From an uncultured Acetobacteraceae bacterium (GTDB lineage Bacteria > Pseudomonadota > Alphaproteobacteria > Acetobacterales > Acetobacteraceae): a stretch of 60,438 bases of DNA. The stretch is from NCBI GenBank assembly GCA_903924985.1, contig CAIYDT010000275.1, positions 1 to 60,438 of the forward strand. Direction: 5' to 3'. Both the position numbers and the translations under genes were made by a program. Below are positions 8,372-17,107 of the stretch, piece by piece. Position 1 is the stretch's first letter. Every line of letters begins with the position of its first letter. Under the pieces are notes generated by a model. That model saw nothing but the letters and a program-made list of their open reading frames with translations. It did not search any database and had not been told where the DNA came from.

Positions 8372-11300
8372 TCGCCCGCATCATCCGCTGGTCAGCCGCT
8401 AATCCGTTCCTGGTGCTGCTTGGCACGCTATTCATCGTCGCAGCCGGTGTCGTTGCGGTGCTGAACACGCCGCTCGATGCGATCCCCGATCTCTCGGATA
8501 CGCAGGTCATCGTCTATACCGACTATCCCGGTCAGGCGCCGCAGGTCGTCGAAGACCAAGTGACGTATCCTTTGACGACGGCCTTGCTGACCGTACCGCG
8601 GTCGAAGGTCGTGCGCGGCTATTCCTTCTTCGGCTCCTCCTTTGTCTATGTGGTCTTCGAAGATGGGACCGATCTTTATTGGGCGCGCAGCCGCGTTCTT
8701 GAATATCTGAACTTCGCCTCAAAGCGCCTTCCAGCCGGAGTGACGCCCACGCTTGGCCCTGACGCAACCGGTGTCGGCTGGGTCTTTGAATATGTGGTGA
8801 CCGGCGCACAGCGGACCCTCGCGGAATTGCGCTCGATCCAGGACTGGTTCGTGCGCTTTCAACTCGCCAAGGCGGACGGTGTGGCGGAAGTCGCCAGCAT
8901 CGGTGGCTTCGTGCAGACCTATCAGGTCGTCATCGATCCACAGAGGCTGCAAGCCTATGGACTTTCACTTGCCAAACTCACGGACGCCATCCGCGCAAGC
9001 AACCGCGATGTCGGCGGGCGTTCGATCGAGATGTCGGAAACCGAATATCTCGTGCGTGGGCGAGGCTATCTGCGCAACGCCGATGATATCGGCCTGATTG
9101 TGTTGGCAAGCCAGGGCGGCACACCGGTGCTGCTGCGCGATGTCGCGCATGTGCAGCTCGGTCCCGACGAACGCCGTGGCATCACCGAGCTGAATGGCGA
9201 AGGCGAAACGGTGAGTGGCATCGTGCTGCAACGTGACGGACAAAATGCCCTCGCCGTCATCAACAGCGTGAAGCAAAAAATAACCGAGATCGCCGGCAGT
9301 CTGCCGGCCGGTGTCTCGATCACGCCGGTCTATGACCGATCCAGTCTGATTTACCGCGCGATCGACACGCTGAAACACACACTGCTCGAAGAGAGCGCGA
9401 TCGTCGCCCTGGTCTGTGTTGTCTTTCTTTTGCATCTGCGCAGCGCGCTGGTCGCGATCGTCATGCTGCCGGTCGGCGTGCTGATCGCTGTGGGTCTGCT
9501 CCATTTGCTTGGCCTCACCTCCAACATCATGAGCCTCGGCGGCGTTGCGATCGCGCTCGGCGCCATGGTGGATGCGGCGATCGTGATGATCGAGAACGCG
9601 CATAAGCATCTCGAACGTTCCGACGGGCAATCCCGCATCAAGGTATTGACTGAGGCCGCGATCGAAGTCGGGCCGGCGCTGTTCTTCAGCCTCGCGGTGA
9701 TCACGGTCTCGTTCCTGCCGGTGTTCACCCTCGAAGGTCAGGAAGGCCGCATGTTCCGGCCGCTCGCTTTGACGAAAACATTCGCCATGGCGGGCGGAGC
9801 GCTGCTGTCGGTGACGTTGGTGCCGGTGTTGATGACGCTGTTCATCCGCGGGCGCATTCTTCCGGAGCGACGCAATCCGCTCAACCGTCTGTTGATCTGG
9901 CTCTACCGGCCGTTGATCGCCGGAGCGCTGCGCGCGCGGGTTCTGGTCATCCTTCTGGCTGTCGTCTTACTGGGCGCAACGGTCTGGCCCGCCATGCGTC
10001 TCGGCAGTGAGTTCATGCCGACCTTGAACGAAGGCACATTGCTGTTCATGCCGGTCAGCCTGCCGGGCCTGTCGATCACGAAAGCGGCCGAGCTGCTGCA
10101 AACGCAGGACCGGATCATCAAGAATTTTCCCGAAGTCGAAAGCGTGTTCGGCAAGGCAGGACGGGCCGGCACCGCGACCGATCCGGCGCCGGTTGAGATG
10201 TCGGAAACCATCATTAACCTGAAACCGGAAACCGAGTGGCGGCCGGGCGTCACGGTTGACTCGCTTATCGCCGAGATGGGCAAGGCGCTGGAGATGCCGG
10301 GGGTAAGCAGCGCCTGGACGATGCCTATCAAAGCCCGCATCGACATGCTCTCGACCGGCATCCGCACGCCGGTCGGCATCAAGGTTTACGGCGCCGACCT
10401 TACGGCGATCGACCGGCTGTCCCGCGAGATCGAGACAGTTGTCCGGCAGGTGCCCGGAACCACGAGCGCCTTCGCGGAGCGGATCGAGGGTGGATATTTT
10501 CTGGAAATCGAACCGGATCGCGAAGCGCTCGCCCGCTATGGCCTGACCGTCGGCGATCTTCAGGAAACCATCAATACGGCGCTCGGGGGCGAACCGGTAA
10601 CGGCGACGGTCGAGGGCCGAGCCCGCTACAACGTCAATGTGCGCTATGCGCGAGGCCTGCGTGGCACGCCGGAAGATATCGCCCGGCAGGTGCTGGTGCA
10701 GGCGGCGCAAGGGGCGGCGGTACCGATCGGGCAGCTTGCGTCCGTGCATCTCACGCGCGGTCCCGCCACGATCCGCACCGAGAACGCTCAACTCGTGAAC
10801 TACATCTATGTCGATACGCGCGACAGCGACATCGGCGGCTATGTCGAAAAGGCGCAGCGCGCGGTTGGCAACCAAGTGCTCACGCCGCCTGGCTATCACA
10901 TCGAATGGAGCGGGCAATTCGAATATATGCAACGCGCGAAAGCGCGGATGGCGGTCGTGGTGCCGCTCACGATCTTGATCATCTTCGTTCTGCTTTATCT
11001 CAACTTCGGCCGCCTTACCGAGACGCTGATCGTTTTGCTGTCCGTGCCATTCGCGTTAGTCGGCGGCATTTGGCTGATGTACCTGTTGAATTTCAATGTC
11101 AGCGTGGCCGCTGCCGTTGGGTTCATTGCGCTGGCGGGGGTCGCCGCGGAAACCGGCGTCATCATGCTGATCTATCTTGATCACGCCCTGCGCGAACGTG
11201 AGGCGCTTGCCGCAAGGGATGGGCGCGCGCTGACGCACGCCGACATTCGGGAGGCGGTTATCGCCGGCGCCGTCGAGCGGGTGCGGCCGAAGATGATGAC

Positions 11301-11532
11301 GGTAACCGCGATCATGGCCGGTCTTCTGCCTATCCTGTGGAGCACCGGCACCGGCTCCGAGCTGATGCGGCGGATTGCCGCGCCCATGGTAGGCGGCATG
11401 GTGAGTTCCGCCGTGCTCACTTTGCTGGTGATCCCCGCGCTTTATGCGCTCGTCAAAGGCTGGGGTCTCGCGGCTCCGCGCCGGAGCGAAGAGGAGAAGC
11501 CACATGCGCTTTCAACATCGGCTGCCGATTGA
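8368..11532 (+). CDS. cusA: Cu/Ag RND efflux transporter CusA
   Basis: This 1054-residue inner-membrane proton-driven pump of the heavy-metal-efflux RND subfamily expels Cu(I)/Ag(I) from periplasm and cytosol through CusB and the outer-membrane factor. Asp402 in GAMVDAAIVMIENAHKHLE is the proton-relay residue of TM4. Met561, Met611 and Met660 fall at a constant offset of 12 from Met573, Met623 and Met672, the substrate-binding methionines of E. coli CusA. Two periplasmic loops and twelve membrane segments are evident. It is the last large gene of the csoR-cusCBA run. Confidence 0.95.
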   Translation: MIARIIRWSAANPFLVLLGTLFIVAAGVVAVLNTPLDAIPDLSDTQVIVYTDYPGQAPQVVEDQVTYPLTTALLTVPRSKVVRGYSFFGSSFVYVVFEDGTDLYWARSRVLEYLNFASKRLPAGVTPTLGPDATGVGWVFEYVVTGAQRTLAELRSIQDWFVRFQLAKADGVAEVASIGGFVQTYQVVIDPQRLQAYGLSLAKLTDAIRASNRDVGGRSIEMSETEYLVRGRGYLRNADDIGLIVLASQGGTPVLLRDVAHVQLGPDERRGITELNGEGETVSGIVLQRDGQNALAVINSVKQKITEIAGSLPAGVSITPVYDRSSLIYRAIDTLKHTLLEESAIVALVCVVFLLHLRSALVAIVMLPVGVLIAVGLLHLLGLTSNIMSLGGVAIALGAMVDAAIVMIENAHKHLERSDGQSRIKVLTEAAIEVGPALFFSLAVITVSFLPVFTLEGQEGRMFRPLALTKTFAMAGGALLSVTLVPVLMTLFIRGRILPERRNPLNRLLIWLYRPLIAGALRARVLVILLAVVLLGATVWPAMRLGSEFMPTLNEGTLLFMPVSLPGLSITKAAELLQTQDRIIKNFPEVESVFGKAGRAGTATDPAPVEMSETIINLKPETEWRPGVTVDSLIAEMGKALEMPGVSSAWTMPIKARIDMLSTGIRTPVGIKVYGADLTAIDRLSREIETVVRQVPGTTSAFAERIEGGYFLEIEPDREALARYGLTVGDLQETINTALGGEPVTATVEGRARYNVNVRYARGLRGTPEDIARQVLVQAAQGAAVPIGQLASVHLTRGPATIRTENAQLVNYIYVDTRDSDIGGYVEKAQRAVGNQVLTPPGYHIEWSGQFEYMQRAKARMAVVVPLTILIIFVLLYLNFGRLTETLIVLLSVPFALVGGIWLMYLLNFNVSVAAAVGFIALAGVAAETGVIMLIYLDHALREREALAARDGRALTHADIREAVIAGAVERVRPKMMTVTAIMAGLLPILWSTGTGSELMRRIAAPMVGGMVSSAVLTLLVIPALYALVKGWGLAAPRRSEEEKPHALSTSAAD

Positions 11533-11575
11533 GCGTGCTTGGTTTCAGGAACCGCAATTCCGTGGTTCCTGCTTG

Positions 11576-11842
11576 ATGAGAACGATCATGCGTACATCCA
11601 TGCTGCGTTTGGGAGGCGTAGCCGTTGCGATTGGCCTTGTGGCATCTGTCAGCCAACCGGCACAGGCGCAAGCGCCGGATACCTGCAAAGCCGCCATCGA
11701 GAAGACCAAGAGCGATTGGCAGGCGATTAAACTGCAACCAGCAAGCAAGCCAAGCGCTGTGTCGCACGGGATCGAGGGCCATCAGCACGTGCAGGCCGCC
11801 GTCGATTCGATGAGACTAGCGTTCGCTAGTGGTTTTCATTGA
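11576..11842 (+). CDS. small periplasmic protein following cusA, probably truncated
   Basis: This 88-residue protein has a signal peptide (residues 1-32, ending AQA) and a mature part with one Cys (DTCKAAIEKTKSDWQAIK) and EGHQHVQAAVDSMR. Small exported proteins of this kind follow metal RND pumps in alphaproteobacteria. From memory, they continue with a helix after the DSMR segment. Here the frame turns into AFASGFH and stops, so the C-terminal part appears lost at about 11815. Starts at 11576 and 11588 are both possible and neither has a strong ribosome site. Confidence 0.55.
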   Translation: MRTIMRTSMLRLGGVAVAIGLVASVSQPAQAQAPDTCKAAIEKTKSDWQAIKLQPASKPSAVSHGIEGHQHVQAAVDSMRLAFASGFH

Positions 11843-12105
11843 CCGTGCCTTGCATTGATCCGACACCGATGAAGACCGGAACCGCAAGCCCGGCAGAAGA
11901 CGATACCTCAGCCTCCAGGTGATCAGCCAGGACGATGCGACTCCGCCCGGCTGCTGATCAATCAGGCTCGAAACCCGAAATTGATGCCGCCACCGATGAC
12001 ATAGCTGACCATCGCTGCTCGCACGAGCGCATTACGATTTTGAGCCTAGTTTGAGCCTAATCGTGCTCTCGGGGAGAGATTGACTGCTAAGCCATTGAAA
12101 ATAAT
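11843..12105. other. AT-richer gene-free stretch between copper module and tRNA-Gly
   Basis: There is no convincing gene here. On the minus strand a short remnant reads MVSYVIGGGINFGFRA then stop (about 11965-12013), like the C-terminal strand of an outer-membrane barrel. Two tandem copies of TTTGAGCCTA lie at 12039-12048 and 12050-12059. Composition is lower in GC than the sequence beyond the tRNA. This fits a decayed island boundary. Confidence 0.5.
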
Positions 12106-12179
12106 TGGAGCGGGTGAAGGGAATCGAACCCTCGTGTGCAGCTTGGGAAGCTGCCGTTCTACCATTGAACTACACCCGC
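12106..12179 (-). tRNA. tRNA-Gly (CCC)
   Basis: The minus strand folds into a standard cloverleaf. The acceptor is GCGGGTG/CACCCGC with discriminator T and an encoded CCA (12106-12108). The D-arm is GTTC/GAAC. The anticodon arm is GCAGC-TTCCCAA-GCTGC with anticodon CCC. The T-arm is GAGGG-TTCGATT-CCCTT. Its 3' end faces the copper module. tRNA 3' ends are frequent integration targets, but I found no second copy of this 3' end in the window. Confidence 0.95.
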
Positions 12180-12237
12180 GTGCCGTTCTGTTCCCCGATA
12201 TTAGGCGACCCGGCGGTGCGGTGCAATCGGGTGGTTT

Positions 12238-13518
12238 TCAGCCGAGGGCCTGAACCGCGATCCGCGCGGCGTCCTGCCCGCTGATCCAGGCGCCCGCCAC
12301 CGTGCTGGCGAAGGGGACGTGGCAGGCCTCGCCCGCGAACAGCAAATGCCCGTCGGCCAACGGCTCCGCGAGGCGCCGGCGCGCATCGGCGTGGCCGGGC
12401 AGGCAACAGGAGTAAGCGCCGAGCGTCCAGGGATCGGTATCCCAGCGTGTGACCAGATGCCCGCCGCCCGTGAACAACCGGTCCACCCGCCCGCCGAACA
12501 TTTCTCGCAACTGCGCCAGTGCGAAGTCCACCACTGCCTCCTCCCCGGCTTTGGCCAAATCCCAGGCAGTGCTGCCGCCGATCCAGCCTTGCACGTAGTC
12601 CCGGCCGAACGGCCAGCATTGGAAGGGCATGAGTGTGTCGCCCCCACGTGCGACCTGCCGGTCGACGGAGCAGTGCGCCGGCAGGTCCAGCCGGTCGGGT
12701 CCGTTGGCTCCGAGGGCAATCTTGAGCGCCAACCCCATTGGCAGGGCCTCGACACTGTCTTGTATGGACCCGGGCAACGCCGGATCGAACCGCAGCGCGC
12801 CGGAGGCAAGCACCCCAGTGGAAACCGTGACGATGCACGCACCGGCGGTCACGGTTCCGCCCGCGGTTTCTACCGTCACCCGGCCGCCGAGCCCGCCCCA
12901 GGCGATGTGGGTCGCCGGGCTGTTAAACCGAATATCCAGCGCGGCGGTGCAGCGGCGTTGGATGAAGGCGCCGATGCCGCCGTCAGCCACCAGATTGCTG
13001 CCGCCCAGGGCATTGTTGCGCCAATCGCGGGTGCTGAAGCGGTCGGCGTCGGCGACGCAGATGACCGGACCCTCCCAGGCTTCGACCGTGGCGGCCCAGG
13101 GGTCGTTTGGAATGCTTTGCGCGATGGCGCTGAGCGGCACGTCGGCGTGTTGGGCCAGCAAGGCCTCGGCGGCGGCTTCGTAGCGGGCGAACGCGCCGTC
13201 GTACGACGCCAGCTCCGCCGCCGTTGCCGGCCGGCCGCCGACATAGGTGCGTTCGGTGCGGACTTCGTCGGAACGCAGAAGGGTGTCGCCGGCAGCCTCG
13301 GCGATGCGGACCAGCGGGTTATGCTCCGCGTCGTGGAACCACACCGCGCCCATGTCGAACCACACGCCGCCCAGCGCCGCCGGATGGGTGGTCCAGGCTC
13401 GGCCTCCGGCGCGGCCGGAGGCCTCCAACACCACACAGCGTTTGCCTGCATCCCGCAGTGCCGTTGCCGCGCCCAACCCGGCGCAGCCGGCGCCGATCAC
13501 GACGACATCGGTGTCCAT
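12238..13518 (-). CDS. FAD-dependent amine oxidase-family protein
   Basis: This 426-residue flavoprotein has the dinucleotide-binding motif VVVIGAGCAGLGAATALRDAGKRCVVLEAS at the N-terminus. The amine-oxidase continuation is SGRAGGRAWT, with a C-terminal FAD motif LLFAGEACHVPFASTVAGAWISG. It probably oxidises an amine to an imine/aldehyde with H2O2 release; the substrate is unknown. No signal peptide is seen, so it is likely cytosolic. I chose the ATG at 13518 because GGGAGA precedes it. It lies downstream of ilvE on the same strand, 37 bases away, so cotranscription is possible. Confidence 0.88.
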   Translation of the reverse strand: MDTDVVVIGAGCAGLGAATALRDAGKRCVVLEASGRAGGRAWTTHPAALGGVWFDMGAVWFHDAEHNPLVRIAEAAGDTLLRSDEVRTERTYVGGRPATAAELASYDGAFARYEAAAEALLAQHADVPLSAIAQSIPNDPWAATVEAWEGPVICVADADRFSTRDWRNNALGGSNLVADGGIGAFIQRRCTAALDIRFNSPATHIAWGGLGGRVTVETAGGTVTAGACIVTVSTGVLASGALRFDPALPGSIQDSVEALPMGLALKIALGANGPDRLDLPAHCSVDRQVARGGDTLMPFQCWPFGRDYVQGWIGGSTAWDLAKAGEEAVVDFALAQLREMFGGRVDRLFTGGGHLVTRWDTDPWTLGAYSCCLPGHADARRRLAEPLADGHLLFAGEACHVPFASTVAGAWISGQDAARIAVQALG

Positions 13519-13555
13519 CTGTCTCTCCCGCATGGCTCACGCGGGAGAATACCGC

Positions 13556-14455
13556 TCAGGCGATGGTGCGCGCCACCTCCTCCGGCTGGCGGATGACCAG
13601 GGCGTCGTAGCCGCGCATCAGCGTCTCGGTGATGCGGCCGGGGGTGTAGCGGTGCGGGCCGATTTCACGGACGGCGGTGACCTCGGCGGCGGTGCCGGCC
13701 AGGAAGACTTCCGACGCGTTGGCGATCTCCGCCGCTTCGATCGGGCGCTCCACGACCGTCATTTGGTGGCGGCGGGCGAGGGCCATCACGGTGCGGCGGG
13801 TGATGCCATCCAGGAACCCCTCGGGGGTGGGGGTGTGCAGCGCGCCATCGATCACGAGAAAAATGTTGGCGCTGGTGGTTTCCGCCACCTGGCCGCGCCA
13901 GTCGAGCATCAGGGCGTCGCTGTATCCTTGGTCCTCAGCCTGGCGTTTCGACAGGCTGCCGATGGTGTACAGGCCGGTGCACTTCGCCATGGTTGGGGCG
14001 GTCTCGGGGGAGGGGCGCTTCCAAATGGCCTCCCCCATTCGGATGCCGCGCATACGGTCGTCGCCGTAGTAGTTGGGCCAGGGCCAAGCGGCGATCGCCA
14101 GTTGCACCGCGGCGCCGCGCGGGGAAATGCCCAGCACCTCCGACCCCAGCCAGGCGATGGGACGGAGGTAGCCGTCCGTCATCCCATTGGCGGTCAGCAC
14201 CTGCTGGCACGCGGCGTCGATCTGGTCCGCCGTCCAGGGGATTTCGAAGCCCAGGATGCGGCCGGAGGCGATCAGCCGGTCGGTGTGATCGCGCAGCCGG
14301 AAGATGTTACCGTTATAGGCCCGTTCGCCTTCGAACACGGCGCTGGCATAGTGCAGCCCGTGCGACAAAACATGCGGCCTGGCATCCCGCCAGGGGACGA
14401 GGGACCCATTCCACCAGATCCAGCCGTCGCGGTCGTCGAAAGGAACTAACGTCAT
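13556..14455 (-). CDS. ilvE: branched-chain amino acid aminotransferase
   Basis: This 299-residue class IV PLP aminotransferase interconverts Val/Leu/Ile and their keto acids with glutamate/2-oxoglutarate. Family marks are the HGLHYASAVFEGERAY segment, the PLP lysine in MAKCTGLY, the downstream SDALMLDWRGQVAETTSANIF, and EVFLAGTAAEVTAV for cofactor phosphate binding. The ATG at 14455 is preceded by AGGAGTGGC and is preferred to an upstream Met at 14497. It is transcribed divergently from a MarR gene across an AT-rich 90 bp region holding a palindrome, so the MarR protein may control it. Confidence 0.92.
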   Translation of the reverse strand: MTLVPFDDRDGWIWWNGSLVPWRDARPHVLSHGLHYASAVFEGERAYNGNIFRLRDHTDRLIASGRILGFEIPWTADQIDAACQQVLTANGMTDGYLRPIAWLGSEVLGISPRGAAVQLAIAAWPWPNYYGDDRMRGIRMGEAIWKRPSPETAPTMAKCTGLYTIGSLSKRQAEDQGYSDALMLDWRGQVAETTSANIFLVIDGALHTPTPEGFLDGITRRTVMALARRHQMTVVERPIEAAEIANASEVFLAGTAAEVTAVREIGPHRYTPGRITETLMRGYDALVIRQPEEVARTIA

Positions 14456-14511
14456 GATGCCACTCCTCACAGGATTATTGCTAAACAAGGAGGTCATAAG
14501 ACATCAAACGC

Positions 14512-14538
14512 TAATAAGTCAATAATACTGACCTATTA
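14512..14538. promoter_or_regulatory. 27 bp palindrome, candidate MarR operator
   Basis: TAATAAGTCA and TGACCTATTA are inverted arms matching at 9 of 10 positions around a 7-base spacer. They sit 7 bases before the marR start and 56 bases before ilvE. The region is strikingly AT-rich compared with its surroundings. Position and symmetry fit autoregulation by the adjacent MarR protein. Confidence 0.6.
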
Positions 14539-14545
14539 TCCTGAG

Positions 14546-15049
14546 ATGCCAGATATGCCCGATTCGCGGAGGACCGCCGCCGACCGCACCGTCCGCCTCG
14601 CGCAGGACCTGCTGTTTTTCGCGTACCGCGACTTCACCAACGCCGCCGACGTGCTGCTGGAAGAGCTGGGTTTGGGCCGCGCACACCATCGGGTGCTGCA
14701 TTTTGTCGGCCGCAATCCGGGGATGACGGTGTCGGAGCTGCTGGGAATCCTGCAGATCACCAAGCAATCCCTCGCCCGCGTGCTGGGGGAGTTGGTGGCG
14801 CTGGGCCATGTCGCGCAGGCGCCGGGCGGGGCGGACCGCCGCCAGCGCCTGCTGAGCCTGACGGCAACCGGCGCCGACCTGGAACGCCGGCTGTTCGCCC
14901 GGCAGAAGGCTCGCCTCGCCCCGGCGTTCGAGCAGGCCGGCCCCGATGCTTTCGCAGGCTTTGAAGCGGTGATGCGTGCCATCATGGATCCGGCGGCGCG
15001 ATCCCTGTTGGATGCCGCCGCCGATGCCGGAGGCCCCTATGTCCGATGA
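14546..15049 (+). CDS. MarR-family transcriptional regulator (PetP-like)
   Basis: This 167-residue dimeric winged-helix regulator has a core comprising HHRVLHFVGRNPGMTVSELLGILQITKQSLARVLGELVALGHVAQ and the wing GGADRRQRLLSLT. Its 3' end overlaps the response regulator start by 11 bases, so the two are translationally coupled. A MarR gene fused in an operon with an OmpR-type regulator matches the petP-petR arrangement known from Rhodobacter capsulatus. Identity with PetP is inferred from organisation. The start at 14546 has a second Met three codons on. Confidence 0.85.
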   Translation: MPDMPDSRRTAADRTVRLAQDLLFFAYRDFTNAADVLLEELGLGRAHHRVLHFVGRNPGMTVSELLGILQITKQSLARVLGELVALGHVAQAPGGADRRQRLLSLTATGADLERRLFARQKARLAPAFEQAGPDAFAGFEAVMRAIMDPAARSLLDAAADAGGPYVR

Positions 15050-15746
15050 AGCCCTTATTCTGCTGGTCGAAGACGACCCCAGGCTGCGGGAGCGGCTGGC
15101 CCGCTACCTGGCGAACGAAGGCTTCCGGGTCACCGCCGCCGAAAACGCCTTCGACGCCCGCACCAAGCTGTCGTTCATCAATCCGGACCTCATGGTGCTG
15201 GACGTGATGATGCCGGGGGAAAGCGGTTTGCAGCTGACCGAATCCATCCGGCGGGAGCATGGCCACGACCTGCCCGTGCTACTGCTGACCGCGCGCGGCG
15301 GGCCGGAAGATCGCATCGCCGGCTTCGAAGCCGGGGCGGACGATTATCTGGGCAAACCGTTCGAGCCGCGGGAGCTGCTGTTGCGGATCAGAGCGCTGCT
15401 GCGCCGGGTCGCCGCGCCGCCGCCCGAACCGCCCGAACCGCCTGGCGGGCCGGTCGTTTTGGGGGAGGCGGTCTTCGACCTCGACCGCGGCGAACTCCGC
15501 GGGCCCGACGGCATCATTCGCCTGACCGGGGGGGAAGCCGGATTGCTGATGGCCTTGGCACGCCGGCCCAATGAAGTGCTGTCGCGGGAAGACATCGCCT
15601 CGGCGGTGGAGATGGACGAAGCCGGGGAGCGTGCGATCGACGTGCAGATGACCCGCCTGCGCCGCAAGATCGAGGTCGATCCCCGAGAGCCCCGGTTCCT
15701 GCACACCGTTCGCGGCCGCGGCTATGTGCTGAAACCAGGGGTCTGA
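15039..15746 (+). CDS. OmpR-family response regulator (PetR-like)
   Basis: This 235-residue two-component regulator has a receiver domain at residues 1-118 with acidic pocket Glu11-Asp12-Asp13, phosphoacceptor Asp55 (VLDVMMPG), Thr84 and Lys106 (GKPFEP). A Pro-rich linker follows, then the winged-helix DNA-binding domain ending in VRGRGYVLK. I chose the ATG at 15039 because GGAGG lies just upstream and the receiver fold begins there. It is followed 4 bases later by a histidine kinase that is probably its partner. Confidence 0.9.
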   Translation: MSDEALILLVEDDPRLRERLARYLANEGFRVTAAENAFDARTKLSFINPDLMVLDVMMPGESGLQLTESIRREHGHDLPVLLLTARGGPEDRIAGFEAGADDYLGKPFEPRELLLRIRALLRRVAAPPPEPPEPPGGPVVLGEAVFDLDRGELRGPDGIIRLTGGEAGLLMALARRPNEVLSREDIASAVEMDEAGERAIDVQMTRLRRKIEVDPREPRFLHTVRGRGYVLKPGV

Positions 15747-15750
15747 CGCG

Positions 15751-17088
15751 ATGCGCGCGCGCCTGCCCTGGTTCCGTAGTAGTGGCGGTTTGCGCCGGTT
15801 CCTGCCGCGCTCCCTGCTCGGGCGCGGGCTCCTGATGATCCTGGTGCCGCTGGTGCTGTTACAGGCGGTGGCTTTGTGGGTCTTCTACGGCACTCATTTG
15901 GACGTGGTGTCCCGCCGGTTGGCCGGCAGCGTCGCCGGGGAAATCGCTCATACGATGAGCCTGATGCGGCGCTTTCCCGGGCCGGACAATGCCGCCTGGA
16001 TCCTGGATGACGCACGCCAGCATTATAATCTCACCATCCGCCTGAAACCGGATGAGGTGCTGAAGCCGAAACCCTGGGTCAATGTGCCGGGCCCCATGGA
16101 CGACGATCTCGCGGCGGCTTTGACCGACCAATTGCAGCGCCCCTTCACGATGGACTGGTCGTCCGACCCGCGCTCCGTCGTGATCCAGGTGCAATCGCCC
16201 GACGGGCTGCTGGAGGTCGAGGCGCCACGGAAACGCCTTTACACATCGGCGGTTTATCTGTTCGTAATCTGGGTTGTTGGGTCTGCGGCGCTGCTTTTCG
16301 TGGTCGCCGCCCTGTTCATGCGCAATCAGGTGCGCGCCATCCGCCGGCTTGCCACGGCGGCGGAGGATTTCGGCATCGGCCGCGATGTCGGCCCAATCCG
16401 GCCCGAAGGTGCCACGGAGGTCAGGCAGGCGGCTGCGGCTTTCAACCGCATGCAGGACCGTATTCGCCGTTTTCTGGTGCAGCGAACCGAAATGCTGGCC
16501 GGCGTGTCGCACGACCTGCGCACCCCCTTGACCCGTCTGCGCCTGTCGCTGGAAATGCTGCCTCCGACCGAGGAGTTGCAGCAGGACATCCAGGAGATGA
16601 CCGCCGACCTCGCGGAGATGGAGCGCATGATTGGCGCCTATCTGGCCTTCGCGCGCGGGGAGGGCAGCGAACAGGCCGAACCGGTGAATCTATCCACGCT
16701 GTTGGACGACGTTGCCGCCGGGGCTCGCCGAGCGGGGGCGAGCGTGACACTGACCGCGCCCCGCGATCTGAACCTGTCTTTGCGTGCCGGGGCGGTGCGG
16801 CGGGCCATTACCAACCTGGTCGATAACGCCAGCCGGCATGCGCGCCACGTTCTGCTGACCGCGGAAGGGCAAGGGCGGTCGGTGCTGGTGACCGTGGACG
16901 ACGATGGACCGGGTATCCCCGCGGAGCGGCGGGAGAGCGTGTTTCGCCCCTTCGAAAGCGACACAGCCGGCGGCACCGGCCTGGGCCTGACCATCGCCCG
17001 CGACATTGTCCGCGCCCATGGCGGCGACATCGTGCTGGGCAAAAGCCCGATGGGCGGGCTGCGTGCGCAGATCCGGTTGCCGGTGTAG
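15751..17088 (+). CDS. EnvZ-like sensor histidine kinase
   Basis: This 445-residue membrane kinase has TM1 at about 27-47, a periplasmic sensor segment of roughly 115 residues, and TM2 at about 166-189. A HAMP region follows, then HisKA with His254 in GVSHDLRTPLTRLRLSLEM. The ATPase domain has NLVDNASRHA, DDDGPGIP and GGTGLGLTI. It should phosphorylate the response regulator encoded 4 bases upstream. The stimulus cannot be read from the sequence. Confidence 0.9.
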   Translation: MRARLPWFRSSGGLRRFLPRSLLGRGLLMILVPLVLLQAVALWVFYGTHLDVVSRRLAGSVAGEIAHTMSLMRRFPGPDNAAWILDDARQHYNLTIRLKPDEVLKPKPWVNVPGPMDDDLAAALTDQLQRPFTMDWSSDPRSVVIQVQSPDGLLEVEAPRKRLYTSAVYLFVIWVVGSAALLFVVAALFMRNQVRAIRRLATAAEDFGIGRDVGPIRPEGATEVRQAAAAFNRMQDRIRRFLVQRTEMLAGVSHDLRTPLTRLRLSLEMLPPTEELQQDIQEMTADLAEMERMIGAYLAFARGEGSEQAEPVNLSTLLDDVAAGARRAGASVTLTAPRDLNLSLRAGAVRRAITNLVDNASRHARHVLLTAEGQGRSVLVTVDDDGPGIPAERRESVFRPFESDTAGGTGLGLTIARDIVRAHGGDIVLGKSPMGGLRAQIRLPV

Positions 17089-17107
17089 ACGATGGGCGGT
17101 GTAGACG

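Noticed and set aside
12039-12059. Tandem TTTGAGCCTA repeats next to tRNA-Gly as integrase arm-type sites
   Set aside because: Only two copies and no integrase gene in the window; chance or other origin cannot be excluded.
12319-13596. A 425-codon plus-strand frame opposite the amine oxidase gene
   Set aside because: It mirrors the codons of the real gene and shows no motifs.
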